A stretch of DNA of 35,221 nucleotides, taken from the NCBI GenBank assembly GCA_947586255.1, contig CANPXP010000028.1:1-35221 (forward strand), in the 5' to 3' direction. Positions 8,622 through 15,600 of this stretch are shown here, piece by piece. The first letter of the stretch is position 1. The number at the start of each line of letters is the position of its first letter. Source of the stretch: an uncultured Lachnospiraceae bacterium. Its GTDB lineage: Bacteria > Bacillota > Clostridia > Lachnospirales > Lachnospiraceae. The notes beneath the pieces are model-generated. The model was not told where the DNA came from. It was given only the letters and a program-made list of their open reading frames with translations, and did no database searches. The position numbers were made by a program, and so were the translations under genes.

Positions 8622-9149
8622 GTGCAACGGGAAGAACTGGAACGAATCATGGAGCTGTACGGCAGGGATCTTTTTTCCTTCTGCCGCTTCGTGACCCGCG
8701 ACAGACAGGACGCGGAGGAATTGTATCAGGACACGTTCCTGAAATTGTATGAGAGCAGGGAGAGGCTGTATATTGACAGGAATGCCAAGAGCTTTCTGAT
8801 GAGCGTCGCTCTCAATCTGTATCGAAATGTCAGGCGCAAACGCTCTGTCAGGGAGCGGATCGCGGGAGCGGCGTACTCCGTGGAGGAGAGCGGACAGGAA
8901 CTGCCGGACGAAGGAGAAGGCGTGGAGGAGCGTGTTCTGTCGGGAGAGACGTGCAGGGCGCTGCGGGAGGCAGTGCGCAGGCTGCCGGACAGATACAGGC
9001 TGCCGGTGCTGCTGTACTACATGGAGGAGCTGACGCAGCGGGAGATCGCGGGTATCATGGGGCTGCCGGAGGAGACGGTCAAGACCAGACTGCGCCGGGC
9101 GCGAGCGATTCTCAGGAAGGATATGGAGGGACAGGGTTATGAGAGATAG
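8622..9149 (+). CDS. ECF-type RNA polymerase sigma factor
   Basis: A 175-residue sigma-70 protein with only regions 2 and 4. Region 2 (about 5-75) includes LFSFCRFVTRDRQDAEELYQDTFLKLYE and the -10-recognition helix ending NVRRKR. An acidic linker follows (about 88-108). Region 4 (117-165) includes LPDRYRLPVLLYYMEELTQREIAGIMGLPEETVKTRLRRAR, a helix-turn-helix that reads the -35 element. The start is GTG at 8622, with GGGAGG upstream. The stop overlaps the start of the next gene by 11 nt, suggesting translational coupling to a membrane-anchored partner, the usual layout for sigma/anti-sigma pairs. Confidence 0.93.
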   Translation: MQREELERIMELYGRDLFSFCRFVTRDRQDAEELYQDTFLKLYESRERLYIDRNAKSFLMSVALNLYRNVRRKRSVRERIAGAAYSVEESGQELPDEGEGVEERVLSGETCRALREAVRRLPDRYRLPVLLYYMEELTQREIAGIMGLPEETVKTRLRRARAILRKDMEGQGYER

Positions 9150-10341
9150 TGTGGATGAACTGCTGCGCATAGCGCTCGCTCCGTCGAAGGAGCCGGGGGA
9201 GCTTCTGAATCGTCGGGTTCTGAAGAGAGTGGAAACGGAGGAACGTATCATGAGAAAGAAAGAAGAACCGGGGAAGAGCAAAGCGGAAAAACGGAGGCGG
9301 ATTCCGGCTGCGGTCATCGGGTTCGGCGCGCTGTGCATCGCTTCCGTCACGACCTATGCGGCCTACCGCTATCTGACGCCGTCTCAGGTGGCCGGGAAGC
9401 TGGAAGATCAGAAACTTGCGGAGGCTTTTCAGGGCGAGGATGCAATAGCGGTCAACGAGACACAGACGAGCGGCGGCTATCGCATCACGCTGCTTGGCAG
9501 CGCGGCGGGCAGCGATATCAGCGATTATCTGAGAAGCAGTGACGGACAGATCAGAGCGGACGGCATCTATACGGTGGTGGCTATCGAGCGGGAGGACGGC
9601 TCGCCTATGCCGGACACCTCCTCGGACGCATACGGAGAGGAGCAGTTTTTTGTGTCGCCCTATGTCCGCGGGCTTGACCCGGTGCGGTACAATGCGGTGA
9701 CTATGGGAGGCGGCTACAGCGAGTTCGTGCAGGATGGCGTCATGTACAGACTGGTGCAGACGGACAATGTGGAGATGTTCGCGGACCGCGGCATATACAT
9801 CGGAGTGAGCAGCGGCACATTCTATGACGTGAACGCTTACCGCTATGACGAGGACAGCGGCGAGATGACACGGAACGACGGCTACGGCGGCGCCAACGCG
9901 CTGTTCGTGCTGCCGGTGGACGCATCGAAGGCCGATCCCGAGGCCGCGGCGGCCAGCGCGGCGCGGTGGGAGGAAGAACTGAGCGGTTCCGGCGGGGAGG
10001 ACGAGGAGACTGTGCCGGAGGCGCCCACAGAGGCGAATGTATTTATGGAGAAGCTGACCCCGGAGAATCTGGACGAGTACGCCGCGCCGGTGGAGTATAC
10101 CCGCATGGTGTGCACGCCGGACGCGGATGGGATGATCAGTTACGGCTACCGCATGGAGAGCGGCACCGGCAGCGCGAACCAGCGGGCACGGGTGGACTGG
10201 CTCTTTCCGGAGGATCGGGAGAGCGACGTGCAGATCGGCGCCTGGAGCTGCAGCGACGACGATCTTTCCACCCTCGTCATCGAGGTGTTTACGCTGCGGG
10301 AGGACGGCAGTGTAGAGTACGTGATCTATCAGCCGAAATAA
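9139..10341 (+). CDS. Single-pass membrane protein, probable anti-sigma factor or sensor of the ECF sigma
   Basis: A 400-residue protein with a 54-residue cytoplasmic N-terminus (a leading helix, then a Lys/Arg/Glu-rich stretch), one membrane helix at about 55-76 (IPAAVIGFGALCIASVTTYAAY) and a large acidic extracytoplasmic domain of about 320 residues. This topology and the 11-nt overlap with the sigma gene suggest an anti-sigma factor. The N-terminal segment is short and lacks the HxxxCxxC zinc motif of ZAS-type anti-sigmas. The ectodomain has an Ala/Glu/Asp-rich linker around 265-295 between two globular parts. I do not recognise those domains, though the overall form resembles DUF4179-type proteins often found beside Firmicutes ECF sigmas. 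Confidence 0.75.
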   Translation: MRDSVDELLRIALAPSKEPGELLNRRVLKRVETEERIMRKKEEPGKSKAEKRRRIPAAVIGFGALCIASVTTYAAYRYLTPSQVAGKLEDQKLAEAFQGEDAIAVNETQTSGGYRITLLGSAAGSDISDYLRSSDGQIRADGIYTVVAIEREDGSPMPDTSSDAYGEEQFFVSPYVRGLDPVRYNAVTMGGGYSEFVQDGVMYRLVQTDNVEMFADRGIYIGVSSGTFYDVNAYRYDEDSGEMTRNDGYGGANALFVLPVDASKADPEAAAASAARWEEELSGSGGEDEETVPEAPTEANVFMEKLTPENLDEYAAPVEYTRMVCTPDADGMISYGYRMESGTGSANQRARVDWLFPEDRESDVQIGAWSCSDDDLSTLVIEVFTLREDGSVEYVIYQPK

Positions 10342-10379
10342 GATGAACTTCCGGCAAAGAGACGCCGGGAGGCAGACGA

Positions 10380-10410
10380 AAAGCGTCGTCCCTAAGGGCG
10401 GCGCTTTGTT
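10380..10410. terminator. Terminator between convergent genes
   Basis: AAAGCGTCGTCC pairs with GGGCGGCGCTTT around the loop CTAA, giving a 12-bp stem with two G-U pairs, followed on the plus strand by TTTGTT. On the minus strand the A-tract becomes a T-tract, so it may serve both converging genes. Confidence 0.7.
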
Positions 10411-10425
10411 CGCTGTGCGGGAGGT

Positions 10426-11046
10426 TTACGCTTCCGCTTTGTCGTTATCATTCTGCGGCTGTTTCCCACCGATCGTGAAGAACAGACCGGATTTCTTTAA
10501 CGCGGGCCGGAGCGCCATGTACACTGCCACGGAGACGACGGTGGAGATCACGGCGTTGAGGGCGGTGATGGGGATACTCCATGCCAGCGTCAGCTCCGCG
10601 GCGGGCTTCCCCAGGATCAGCAGCTTGTAGTAGTAGCCAACGATCGGGTCGAAGATCGCGTTGAACAGCAGACCGCCCACAGCGGCGAGAACCGTCCATT
10701 TCCATACCTTGCGGTTGTCTGTCTCCGTGGAGAGATGGCCGATTCTGTGTGCGATCAGACCGGTGATCAGGCCGATGCACAGTTTTAACAGAAAGGTCTT
10801 GGGAGCGGTCATCACATAGACTGGATCGAACAGGTCGCCGATCGTCATGCCGATGGCGCCGCCGATTCCGCCGTAGATTCCGCCTAGGAGCAGGGCGCCC
10901 AGCACGCAGACGGCGTTGCCGAGATGAATGGAGACCGCGCCGGCTCCGGGCAGGGTGATCTTGATCTGCAGGAAGGTGAACACGACGTAGGACAGCGCCG
11001 CGAACAGTCCCGTAAATACCAGTTTCAGAACTTTTTCGTTTTTCAT
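10426..11046 (-). CDS. ECF transporter substrate-binding (S) component
   Basis: A 206-residue hydrophobic protein with about six membrane helices, typical in size for S components of energy-coupling-factor vitamin transporters. The start MKNEKVLKLVFTGLFAALSYVVF is characteristic. Conserved features include HLGNAVCVLGALLLGGIYGGIGGAIGMTIGDLF and a loop TAPKTFLLKLCIGLITGLIAHRIG. It must share a general EcfA/A'/T module encoded elsewhere. The substrate cannot be read from the sequence; riboflavin, HMP or niacin-type S components are possible. The C-terminus is hydrophilic. It has its own promoter overlapped by a large inverted repeat, so it is probably under a vitamin-type repressor. Confidence 0.8.
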   Translation of the reverse strand: MKNEKVLKLVFTGLFAALSYVVFTFLQIKITLPGAGAVSIHLGNAVCVLGALLLGGIYGGIGGAIGMTIGDLFDPVYVMTAPKTFLLKLCIGLITGLIAHRIGHLSTETDNRKVWKWTVLAAVGGLLFNAIFDPIVGYYYKLLILGKPAAELTLAWSIPITALNAVISTVVSVAVYMALRPALKKSGLFFTIGGKQPQNDNDKAEA

Positions 11047-11081
11047 AACAGCTTCACTCCTCTGTTTCGTATTTTACAACC

Positions 11082-11122
11082 ACTATACACCAAAATGGCA
11101 TCTTTAAAAGTGCCAATTTGGT
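11082..11122 (-). promoter_or_regulatory. Promoter and 12+12-bp inverted-repeat operator of the ECF S-component gene
   Basis: On the minus strand the -10 box is TATAGT (11082-11087). Directly upstream, ACCAAATTGGCA and TGCCATTTTGGT form an inverted repeat matching at 11 of 12 positions with a 10-bp spacer (11089-11122), covering the promoter spacer and -35 region. The -35 sequence itself is weak. This is a classic repressor layout; I cannot match it to a known regulator. Confidence 0.7.
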
Positions 11123-11374
11123 ATTTTTTGACCATGCCAGATTGACGAAGAGGGGATTATGTGCCTGAGAGGAGGAAATTTTGGCCCTAAAATGAGGAGT
11201 GCCCAAGCACCTTGCGGCGCTTGGGCTATTATGAAAAAATTTATCTATGTGTGTAATGTTAAACATTACATTTTCTCGATTGCTATGGTTAAAGTATACA
11301 TATGAAATGTGAATAAAGTATGAACACCATGTAAAGTTATCGTGAATGTTTACAATCAAACACAGAAAAAAATG
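11123..11374. other. Non-coding stretch with palindrome and hairpin
   Basis: The gap between the S-component and the permease genes totals about 330 nt and holds no credible gene. Besides the operator at its left end, it contains an 8-bp hairpin GCCCAAGC/GCTTGGGC with a 10-nt loop (11201-11226), without a T-run on either strand, and a perfect 19-bp palindrome with arms TGTAATGTT/AACATTACA (11252-11270). The surrounding DNA is AT-rich, unlike the flanking genes. Confidence 0.6.
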
Positions 11375-12487
11375 TCAAAGTTGTGCAAAATAGATAAAAA
11401 TGAGGGCAATGGCCAGGCCGATGACATTGACCAGCGTGAAGACCCCCAGATACCGGCCGATCTTTGCGTCTTTGGACTTCATGTAGAGGCGCAGGGAGAT
11501 CAGGCTTGCCAGCGAGGCGATGGGCGTTCCCAGACCGCCGATGTCCGTGCCGATTAGCAGAGCGCGCCAGTCCTGGGTGAAGCCGGACAGCAGCACCGCC
11601 GCGGGGACGTTGCTGATCACCTGGCTTGCCAGCATGGACGTGAGGAGCGGGTGGATGCTCAGCAGGTCCTGCAGAAAAATCCGCACGGAGTCGATTGCAC
11701 CGATGTTGCCGGCGAACACGAAGAAGCACACGAAGGTGAGGAGCAGACTGTAGTCGATCTTTTTGAAGAGAGAGCGGTCCCAGAGCAGAAGGGCGAGGCA
11801 GACTATCGCAAGCAGAAGAAGATAGTGCAGTATGCGGAACACGGACAGCAGGCAGAGCAGGAAGAGGATGCCGTACAGAGCAATGTGCTTTCTGCTCATG
11901 GGTTCTTCGGCCTCCGGCAGCGACACGGACAATTCGCCCTTCGGACACAGAAACACGCTGAGCGCAAGGAGGGGCAGCGCCAGCAGCGTGTAGAGCAGGA
12001 CGGTGCGGAAAAAGTCGCCCGCTGTCAGGTGAAAGGCCGAGTATATGTACAGGTTCTGAGGATTGCCGACGGGGGTGGACATGCTGCCCAGGTTGGCGGC
12101 CACGGTCTGCATGACGATGACGAAAATCATGTAGCGCTGTTGGCCGGTCAGCTCCAGAATCAGAATCGCGAAGGGGACGAAGGTGATCAGCGCCACGTCG
12201 TTCGTCACCAGCATGGAGGTGAAGAAAGGCAGCAGGATCAGCTCCGCGAACAGGGCGCGCCGCTGCATACTGCCGGTCAGCACGCGGCGGGCGAAACGGT
12301 CGAACAGACCGTGGTTCTGCAGGCCGGCGACCACCGCCATCAGGCAGAACAGAAGCGCCAGGACGCGAAAGTCGATATAGCCGATGTAAGCCGCGGACGG
12401 CGGCACGAAGAACATGGAGACAATCATGCAGAACGCGGCAGCGATCAGCACGGGTTCTTTTTTTAATATGGCAGGAAAGTTTTTCAT
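11375..12487 (-). CDS. SLC13/ArsB-type membrane permease
   Basis: A 370-residue transporter with about ten membrane helices, from the ion-transporter superfamily that includes CitM, DASS/SLC13 and ArsB. Two inverted-topology signatures are visible: LVTNDVALITFVPFAI with NLGSMSTPVGNPQNLYIY in the first half, and ISNVPAAVLLSGF with IGTDIGGLGTPIASLASLISLR in the second. These are the substrate-binding hairpin loops of the fold. The substrate (dicarboxylate, citrate, arsenite or another anion) cannot be told. No ars genes are nearby. The ATG at 12487 has GGAGGAAC upstream and is preferred to the in-frame ATG at 12502. Confidence 0.85.
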   Translation of the reverse strand: MKNFPAILKKEPVLIAAAFCMIVSMFFVPPSAAYIGYIDFRVLALLFCLMAVVAGLQNHGLFDRFARRVLTGSMQRRALFAELILLPFFTSMLVTNDVALITFVPFAILILELTGQQRYMIFVIVMQTVAANLGSMSTPVGNPQNLYIYSAFHLTAGDFFRTVLLYTLLALPLLALSVFLCPKGELSVSLPEAEEPMSRKHIALYGILFLLCLLSVFRILHYLLLLAIVCLALLLWDRSLFKKIDYSLLLTFVCFFVFAGNIGAIDSVRIFLQDLLSIHPLLTSMLASQVISNVPAAVLLSGFTQDWRALLIGTDIGGLGTPIASLASLISLRLYMKSKDAKIGRYLGVFTLVNVIGLAIALIFIYFAQL

Positions 12488-12562
12488 AGAATGTTCCTCC
12501 AATCAGGAATCGGTTGTCCGGGATAGCGGCAGAGCCGCGTGCGCGCCGGGTCATGCACGACT

Positions 12563-12591
12563 ATTATACGGCAAGTCCCTGCGGGATTCCA
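12563..12591 (-). promoter_or_regulatory. Putative promoter of the SLC13-type permease gene
   Basis: On the minus strand a consensus TATAAT (12563-12568) is preceded at 17 bp by TGGAAT, a weak -35 box. Confidence 0.5.
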
Positions 12592-12623
12592 GTTTTTTCT
12601 TTGTGGATACAATTCCGGCAGTT

Positions 12624-12668
12624 CTGACAGGCTTAACGGTTGTCAGGAAACCAAAAAAGTGTTAAAAT
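12624..12668 (+). promoter_or_regulatory. Promoter of the coiled-coil gene with overlapping inverted repeat
   Basis: TTGTCA (12640-12645) and TAAAAT (12663-12668) are 17 bp apart. The -35 box lies in one arm of an inverted repeat CTGACA/TGTCAG (12624-12629 and 12641-12646), which could bind a regulator. Confidence 0.6.
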
Positions 12669-12747
12669 GTCATAGAACTGTTGTTGGATAAACCGTACTG
12701 TCGAAAGCGACGGGGAGAGGGAGAACGTGAAAAGCGGAGGGAGACGG

Positions 12748-13503
12748 ATGGATACTTTTATCGATAAAATCGCACAGCGCCGGAACGCGCAGGAGATGAT
12801 TCTGGCCAACATGACGGCCGAGGCCGCCAAGATGGAGCAGATGCAGAATCAGATGAAGGCTTATGACGAGCTGATGCAGGAGATCCGGAGAGTGAACCTG
12901 AAGACGGCGGAGAATTTGTCCGACGTGCAGGGGACGCTGCAGGAGTATATGGCCAAATTCGAGGCTATGCAGGCGGATCAGAGCAAAGACAGGGAAATGC
13001 AGCAGCAGCTTGCGCAGATGCGGGAACTTCTGACGGACAACAGCAAGGACGAGGAAGTGCAGCAGCAGCTTGCGCAGATGCGGGAGCTCCTGACGGACAA
13101 CAGCAAGGACGAGGAAATGCAGCAGCAGCTTGCGCAGCTGCGTGAGCTTCTGGCGGACAATAGCAAAGACGAGGAAATGCAGCAGACGCTTGCGCAGATG
13201 CGTGAACTTCTGGCGGACAACAGCGAGAGCGAGGAGAACAAGCAGGCGATGGCGCAGCTGCGCGAGAACCTGGAGGAGAAGTTCAAGGCATCCGACGATT
13301 TCCTGCACAGGGAAAATGTGAAGGTTTACCGCAATGTGCAGGCGGCGATGACGGAGGAGCTGAACAAGCAGACGGAGGAGCTGAAGAAGAGCCAGCAGGA
13401 GAATCGGGGAAGCCGCGCGGTGCTTCCGATTTCCATAGCGATCCTGATAGCCGTTGTGGCGGATATCATTATTCAGCTGTTCGGTATCACGATCGTATTC
13501 TGA
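12748..13503 (+). CDS. Tail-anchored coiled-coil repeat protein
   Basis: A 251-residue protein, almost wholly helical. After MDTFIDKIAQRRNAQEM come a predicted coiled coil, then five consecutive 20-residue repeats of the type QQLAQMRELLTDNSKDEE, a further helix with KQTEELKKSQQEN, and a C-terminal membrane helix (VLPISIAILIAVVADIIIQLFGITIVF) reaching the last residue. The protein should be anchored by its tail with the rod in the cytoplasm. I do not recognise a family or function; a scaffold, spacer or chemoreceptor-like signalling rod are possibilities. GGAGGGAG precedes the ATG at 12748, while an upstream GTG at 12727 is less likely. Confidence 0.8.
   Translation: MDTFIDKIAQRRNAQEMILANMTAEAAKMEQMQNQMKAYDELMQEIRRVNLKTAENLSDVQGTLQEYMAKFEAMQADQSKDREMQQQLAQMRELLTDNSKDEEVQQQLAQMRELLTDNSKDEEMQQQLAQLRELLADNSKDEEMQQTLAQMRELLADNSESEENKQAMAQLRENLEEKFKASDDFLHRENVKVYRNVQAAMTEELNKQTEELKKSQQENRGSRAVLPISIAILIAVVADIIIQLFGITIVF
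12976..13275 (+). repeat. In-frame 60-bp tandem repeat, five copies
   Basis: Five units of exactly 60 bp encode 20 residues each. Units 1-4 are nearly identical at the DNA level (AGCAAAGACGAGGAAATGCA-like cores) and the fifth is more diverged. Changes between units are mostly silent or conservative. This points to recent duplication and possible copy-number variation between strains. Confidence 0.9.
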
Positions 13504-13586
13504 GTAAAAGAGCGGCTGTATCGGGAAAACGGCGTACCGGCTGCCTGGCATGGGCGCAGCCGGCGGAATGGGAGTTTGAGCAGACG

Positions 13587-14156
13587 ATGGGAAAGCAGAT
13601 CTGGAAGGCGGGCAATATGCTGTATCCACTCCCGGCGGTACTGGTCAGTGTGGCTGACAGGGCGGGCAGCAGCAACCTGTTCACCGTAGCGTGGACGGGA
13701 ACGGTCTGTTCCGACCCGCCGATGGTCTCCATATCCGTGCGGCCGGAGCGGTATTCTTATCATATGATAGAGGAGACGGGCGAGTTTGTGATCAACCTGA
13801 CCACGGAGGCGCTCGCTTATGCCGTCGACTACTGCGGCGTGAGGAGCGGGCGGGATGAAGATAAGTGGAGCGCGGTGCATCTGACGCCGGCTGCCGCCGC
13901 CCATGTGAAGGCGCCTCTGGTGAAGGAGAGTCCGGTCAATATAGAGTGTAGGGTGACGCAGAAACTTGCGCTCGGCTCTCACGACATGTTTCTCGCCGAG
14001 GTTCTGGCGGTACATGCGGACGAGCGGTATCTGGATGAGAGAGGAAAGTTTTGTCTGAACGACGCGAAGCCGCTCGTCTATTCTCACGGGCGCTACCTCG
14101 CTGTCGGGAGAGAACTTGGCGGTTTCGGTTACAGTGTAAAAAAGAAGAAAAAATAA
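13587..14156 (+). CDS. Flavin reductase-like protein (FMN-binding split barrel)
   Basis: A 189-residue protein of the flavin reductase-like domain family, which binds FMN or FAD in a split beta-barrel and usually passes electrons from NAD(P)H or serves an unknown oxidoreductase role. Characteristic stretches are NMLYPLPAVLVSVAD, NLFTVAWTGTVCSDPPMVSISVRPERYSY and GEFVINLTTE, the flavin-phosphate region. The C-terminus ends in a Lys-rich tail. GGAG lies about 12 nt before the ATG at 13587, so the start is not certain. It lies 83 nt after the coiled-coil gene and is followed by a strong terminator. Confidence 0.87.
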   Translation: MGKQIWKAGNMLYPLPAVLVSVADRAGSSNLFTVAWTGTVCSDPPMVSISVRPERYSYHMIEETGEFVINLTTEALAYAVDYCGVRSGRDEDKWSAVHLTPAAAAHVKAPLVKESPVNIECRVTQKLALGSHDMFLAEVLAVHADERYLDERGKFCLNDAKPLVYSHGRYLAVGRELGGFGYSVKKKKK

Positions 14157-14181
14157 ATTTTCCGGGAAACCGGACAGACGG

Positions 14182-14215
14182 AAATCTTAGGCTGTTCTGC
14201 AGTCTAAGATTTTTT
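14182..14215 (+). terminator. Rho-independent terminator shared by convergent ends
   Basis: AAATCTTAGGCT pairs with AGTCTAAGATTT (12 bp, one G-U) with a 7-nt loop and six T residues. It terminates the flavin reductase-like gene and overlaps the stop codon of the convergent dinB. Confidence 0.9.
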
Positions 14216-15511
14216 GCGGCCCTTTTTCCCGTCGGCGGGCGGCGGCATGAGGCTCCCGCGAACGACGGCGTCCTCCCCGTAGCGTTTGCGGATAGAATCG
14301 AGGGCGGCGTCGAGTCTGGCGCGTTTCTCGCCGGCCGGTGCGGCTTGGCGCGCGGCGGAGACGTCGCCGGACGGCTCCCCGGCGGGAAGCTGATTCTGCG
14401 GCAGATTGGGCGATATGCCGGCGGCGTAGTCGAACAGGGACATCTGTACCGGTTCCCCTATGGCCGACAGCTTTGAGGAACGGATGCCCAGCAGACGTAC
14501 CGGCGTGCCGTCCCACAGCTCGTCGAAGAGGGAGCAGGCGGTCCGGTAGAGCAGATCAGTCTGATTGGTCGGAGAGAACAGGGTCGTCTGATGCGACGCC
14601 TTGCGGAAGGTGCTGTACTTGATCTCCACGCTCACCATGAGGCAGCACTGGCCGGCGTCGCGCAGCCGGCGGGCGACGGATTCCGCCAGGGACAGGAGGA
14701 CGAGGTGCGCCGTATCGCGGTCCTCGGCATCCCGGCTCAGGGTGGTGGAATTGCCGATCCCCTTGGCGTCCGCGTGCGCGACGGCGACTTCCGAATCGTC
14801 GATGCCGTTGGCGTATTCCCACAGAAGCGCGCCGTGACTCTTTAGGTGCGCCTCGAGAACGGAGCGGTCCGCGCGCGCCAGGTCGCCGATCGTCAGGATC
14901 TCCAGCTTGCGCAGAGCCTCCACACTGGAGGGGCCGCACATGAAGAGGGCGGAGACGGGAAGAGGCCACATTTTTTCCTGGATTTCATGAGAGTACAGCG
15001 TGTGTACCAGATCTGGCTTGCGGAAATCGGAGGCCATTTTTGCCAGAACCTTCCGGTCGGATATGCCCACATTGACGGTAAAATGTAATTGTTCCCGCAC
15101 CCGGTCCTTGATCGTGTGAGCGGCGTCTTCGGGCGAGGGGTAGCGCGTGCGGATGGGGGAGTAGTCCATGTAGCATTCGTCCACGCTGACCTGCTCGATG
15201 TCGGGGCAGATATCGCCAAGAAGAGCCATCAGCTCGTGGCTTCTTCGGCTGTACAGCCCGTGATCGGGCGGTTCTATGACCAGCCCCGGACATTTGCGCA
15301 TAGCGCTGACAATGGGCTCTCCGGTGACAATGCCGTAAGCCTTGGCGGGGATCGACTTGGCCAGCACGACGCCGTGGCGCATGGCCATGTCGCCGCCGAC
15401 GATGGCGGGAATGGCGCGCAGATCCACATCCGAGCCGCTGTGCAGTTTTTCCAGAGCGCTCCAGCTCAAGTAGGCGGAGTTGACGTCTATGTGAAAAATA
15501 ATCCTGTCCAT
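14204..15511 (-). CDS. dinB: DNA polymerase IV (Y-family translesion polymerase)
   Basis: A 435-residue Y-family polymerase. The catalytic N-terminus IIFHIDVNSAYLSWSALE supplies one metal-binding Asp, and SVDECYMDYS supplies the Asp-Glu pair. VNVGISDRKVLAKMASDFRKP, a thumb/HhH region and the little-finger domain follow. QMSLFDY near residue 360 is a sliding-clamp-binding motif. The tail (about 370-435) is a hydrophilic Pro/Ala/Arg/Lys-rich extension. The ATG at 15511 begins the conserved sequence but has no ribosome binding site, and a consensus TATAAT lies 6 nt upstream, so the message may be leaderless. An alternative ATG at 15529 has no better signal. Confidence 0.93.
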   Translation of the reverse strand: MDRIIFHIDVNSAYLSWSALEKLHSGSDVDLRAIPAIVGGDMAMRHGVVLAKSIPAKAYGIVTGEPIVSAMRKCPGLVIEPPDHGLYSRRSHELMALLGDICPDIEQVSVDECYMDYSPIRTRYPSPEDAAHTIKDRVREQLHFTVNVGISDRKVLAKMASDFRKPDLVHTLYSHEIQEKMWPLPVSALFMCGPSSVEALRKLEILTIGDLARADRSVLEAHLKSHGALLWEYANGIDDSEVAVAHADAKGIGNSTTLSRDAEDRDTAHLVLLSLAESVARRLRDAGQCCLMVSVEIKYSTFRKASHQTTLFSPTNQTDLLYRTACSLFDELWDGTPVRLLGIRSSKLSAIGEPVQMSLFDYAAGISPNLPQNQLPAGEPSGDVSAARQAAPAGEKRARLDAALDSIRKRYGEDAVVRGSLMPPPADGKKGRKKS

Positions 15512-15517
15512 ACACGA

Positions 15518-15523
15518 ATTATA
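15518..15523 (-). promoter_or_regulatory. Consensus -10 box directly before dinB
   Basis: TATAAT on the minus strand ends 6 nt before the ATG at 15511, placing transcription start at or beside the start codon. The -35 region (TTCCCC at 17 bp) is poor. No LexA/DinR-type box (GAAC-N4-GTTC) is seen here. Confidence 0.45.
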
Positions 15524-15529
15524 CATCAC

Positions 15530-15558
15530 TTTACTTTTTGGGGAAATACTGTTAGAAT
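15530..15558 (+). promoter_or_regulatory. Promoter of the M23 peptidase gene
   Basis: TTTACT (15530-15535) and TAGAAT (15553-15558) are 17 bp apart, divergent from and immediately adjoining the dinB -10 box. Confidence 0.55.
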
Positions 15559-15600
15559 ATAAAATGTTACGTTTTTGTTACAAATTGAGATGACCATAGG

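Noticed and set aside
6237..10341. Integrative conjugative element around the VirD4-like gene
   Set aside because: No relaxase, VirB4/VirB6, integrase, or attachment repeat is visible, and flanking genes are ordinary chromosomal ones. Only the single ATPase is suggestive.
11201..11226. Hairpin taken as a terminator of the SLC13-type permease gene
   Set aside because: Read on the minus strand it is followed by ACTCCTCATT with no T-run, and on the plus strand no gene ends there, so it is listed only as a hairpin.
12976..13275. Regular 60-bp repeats considered as a CRISPR array
   Set aside because: There are no variable spacers; the units are contiguous and encode a continuous coiled coil in frame, and no cas gene is near.
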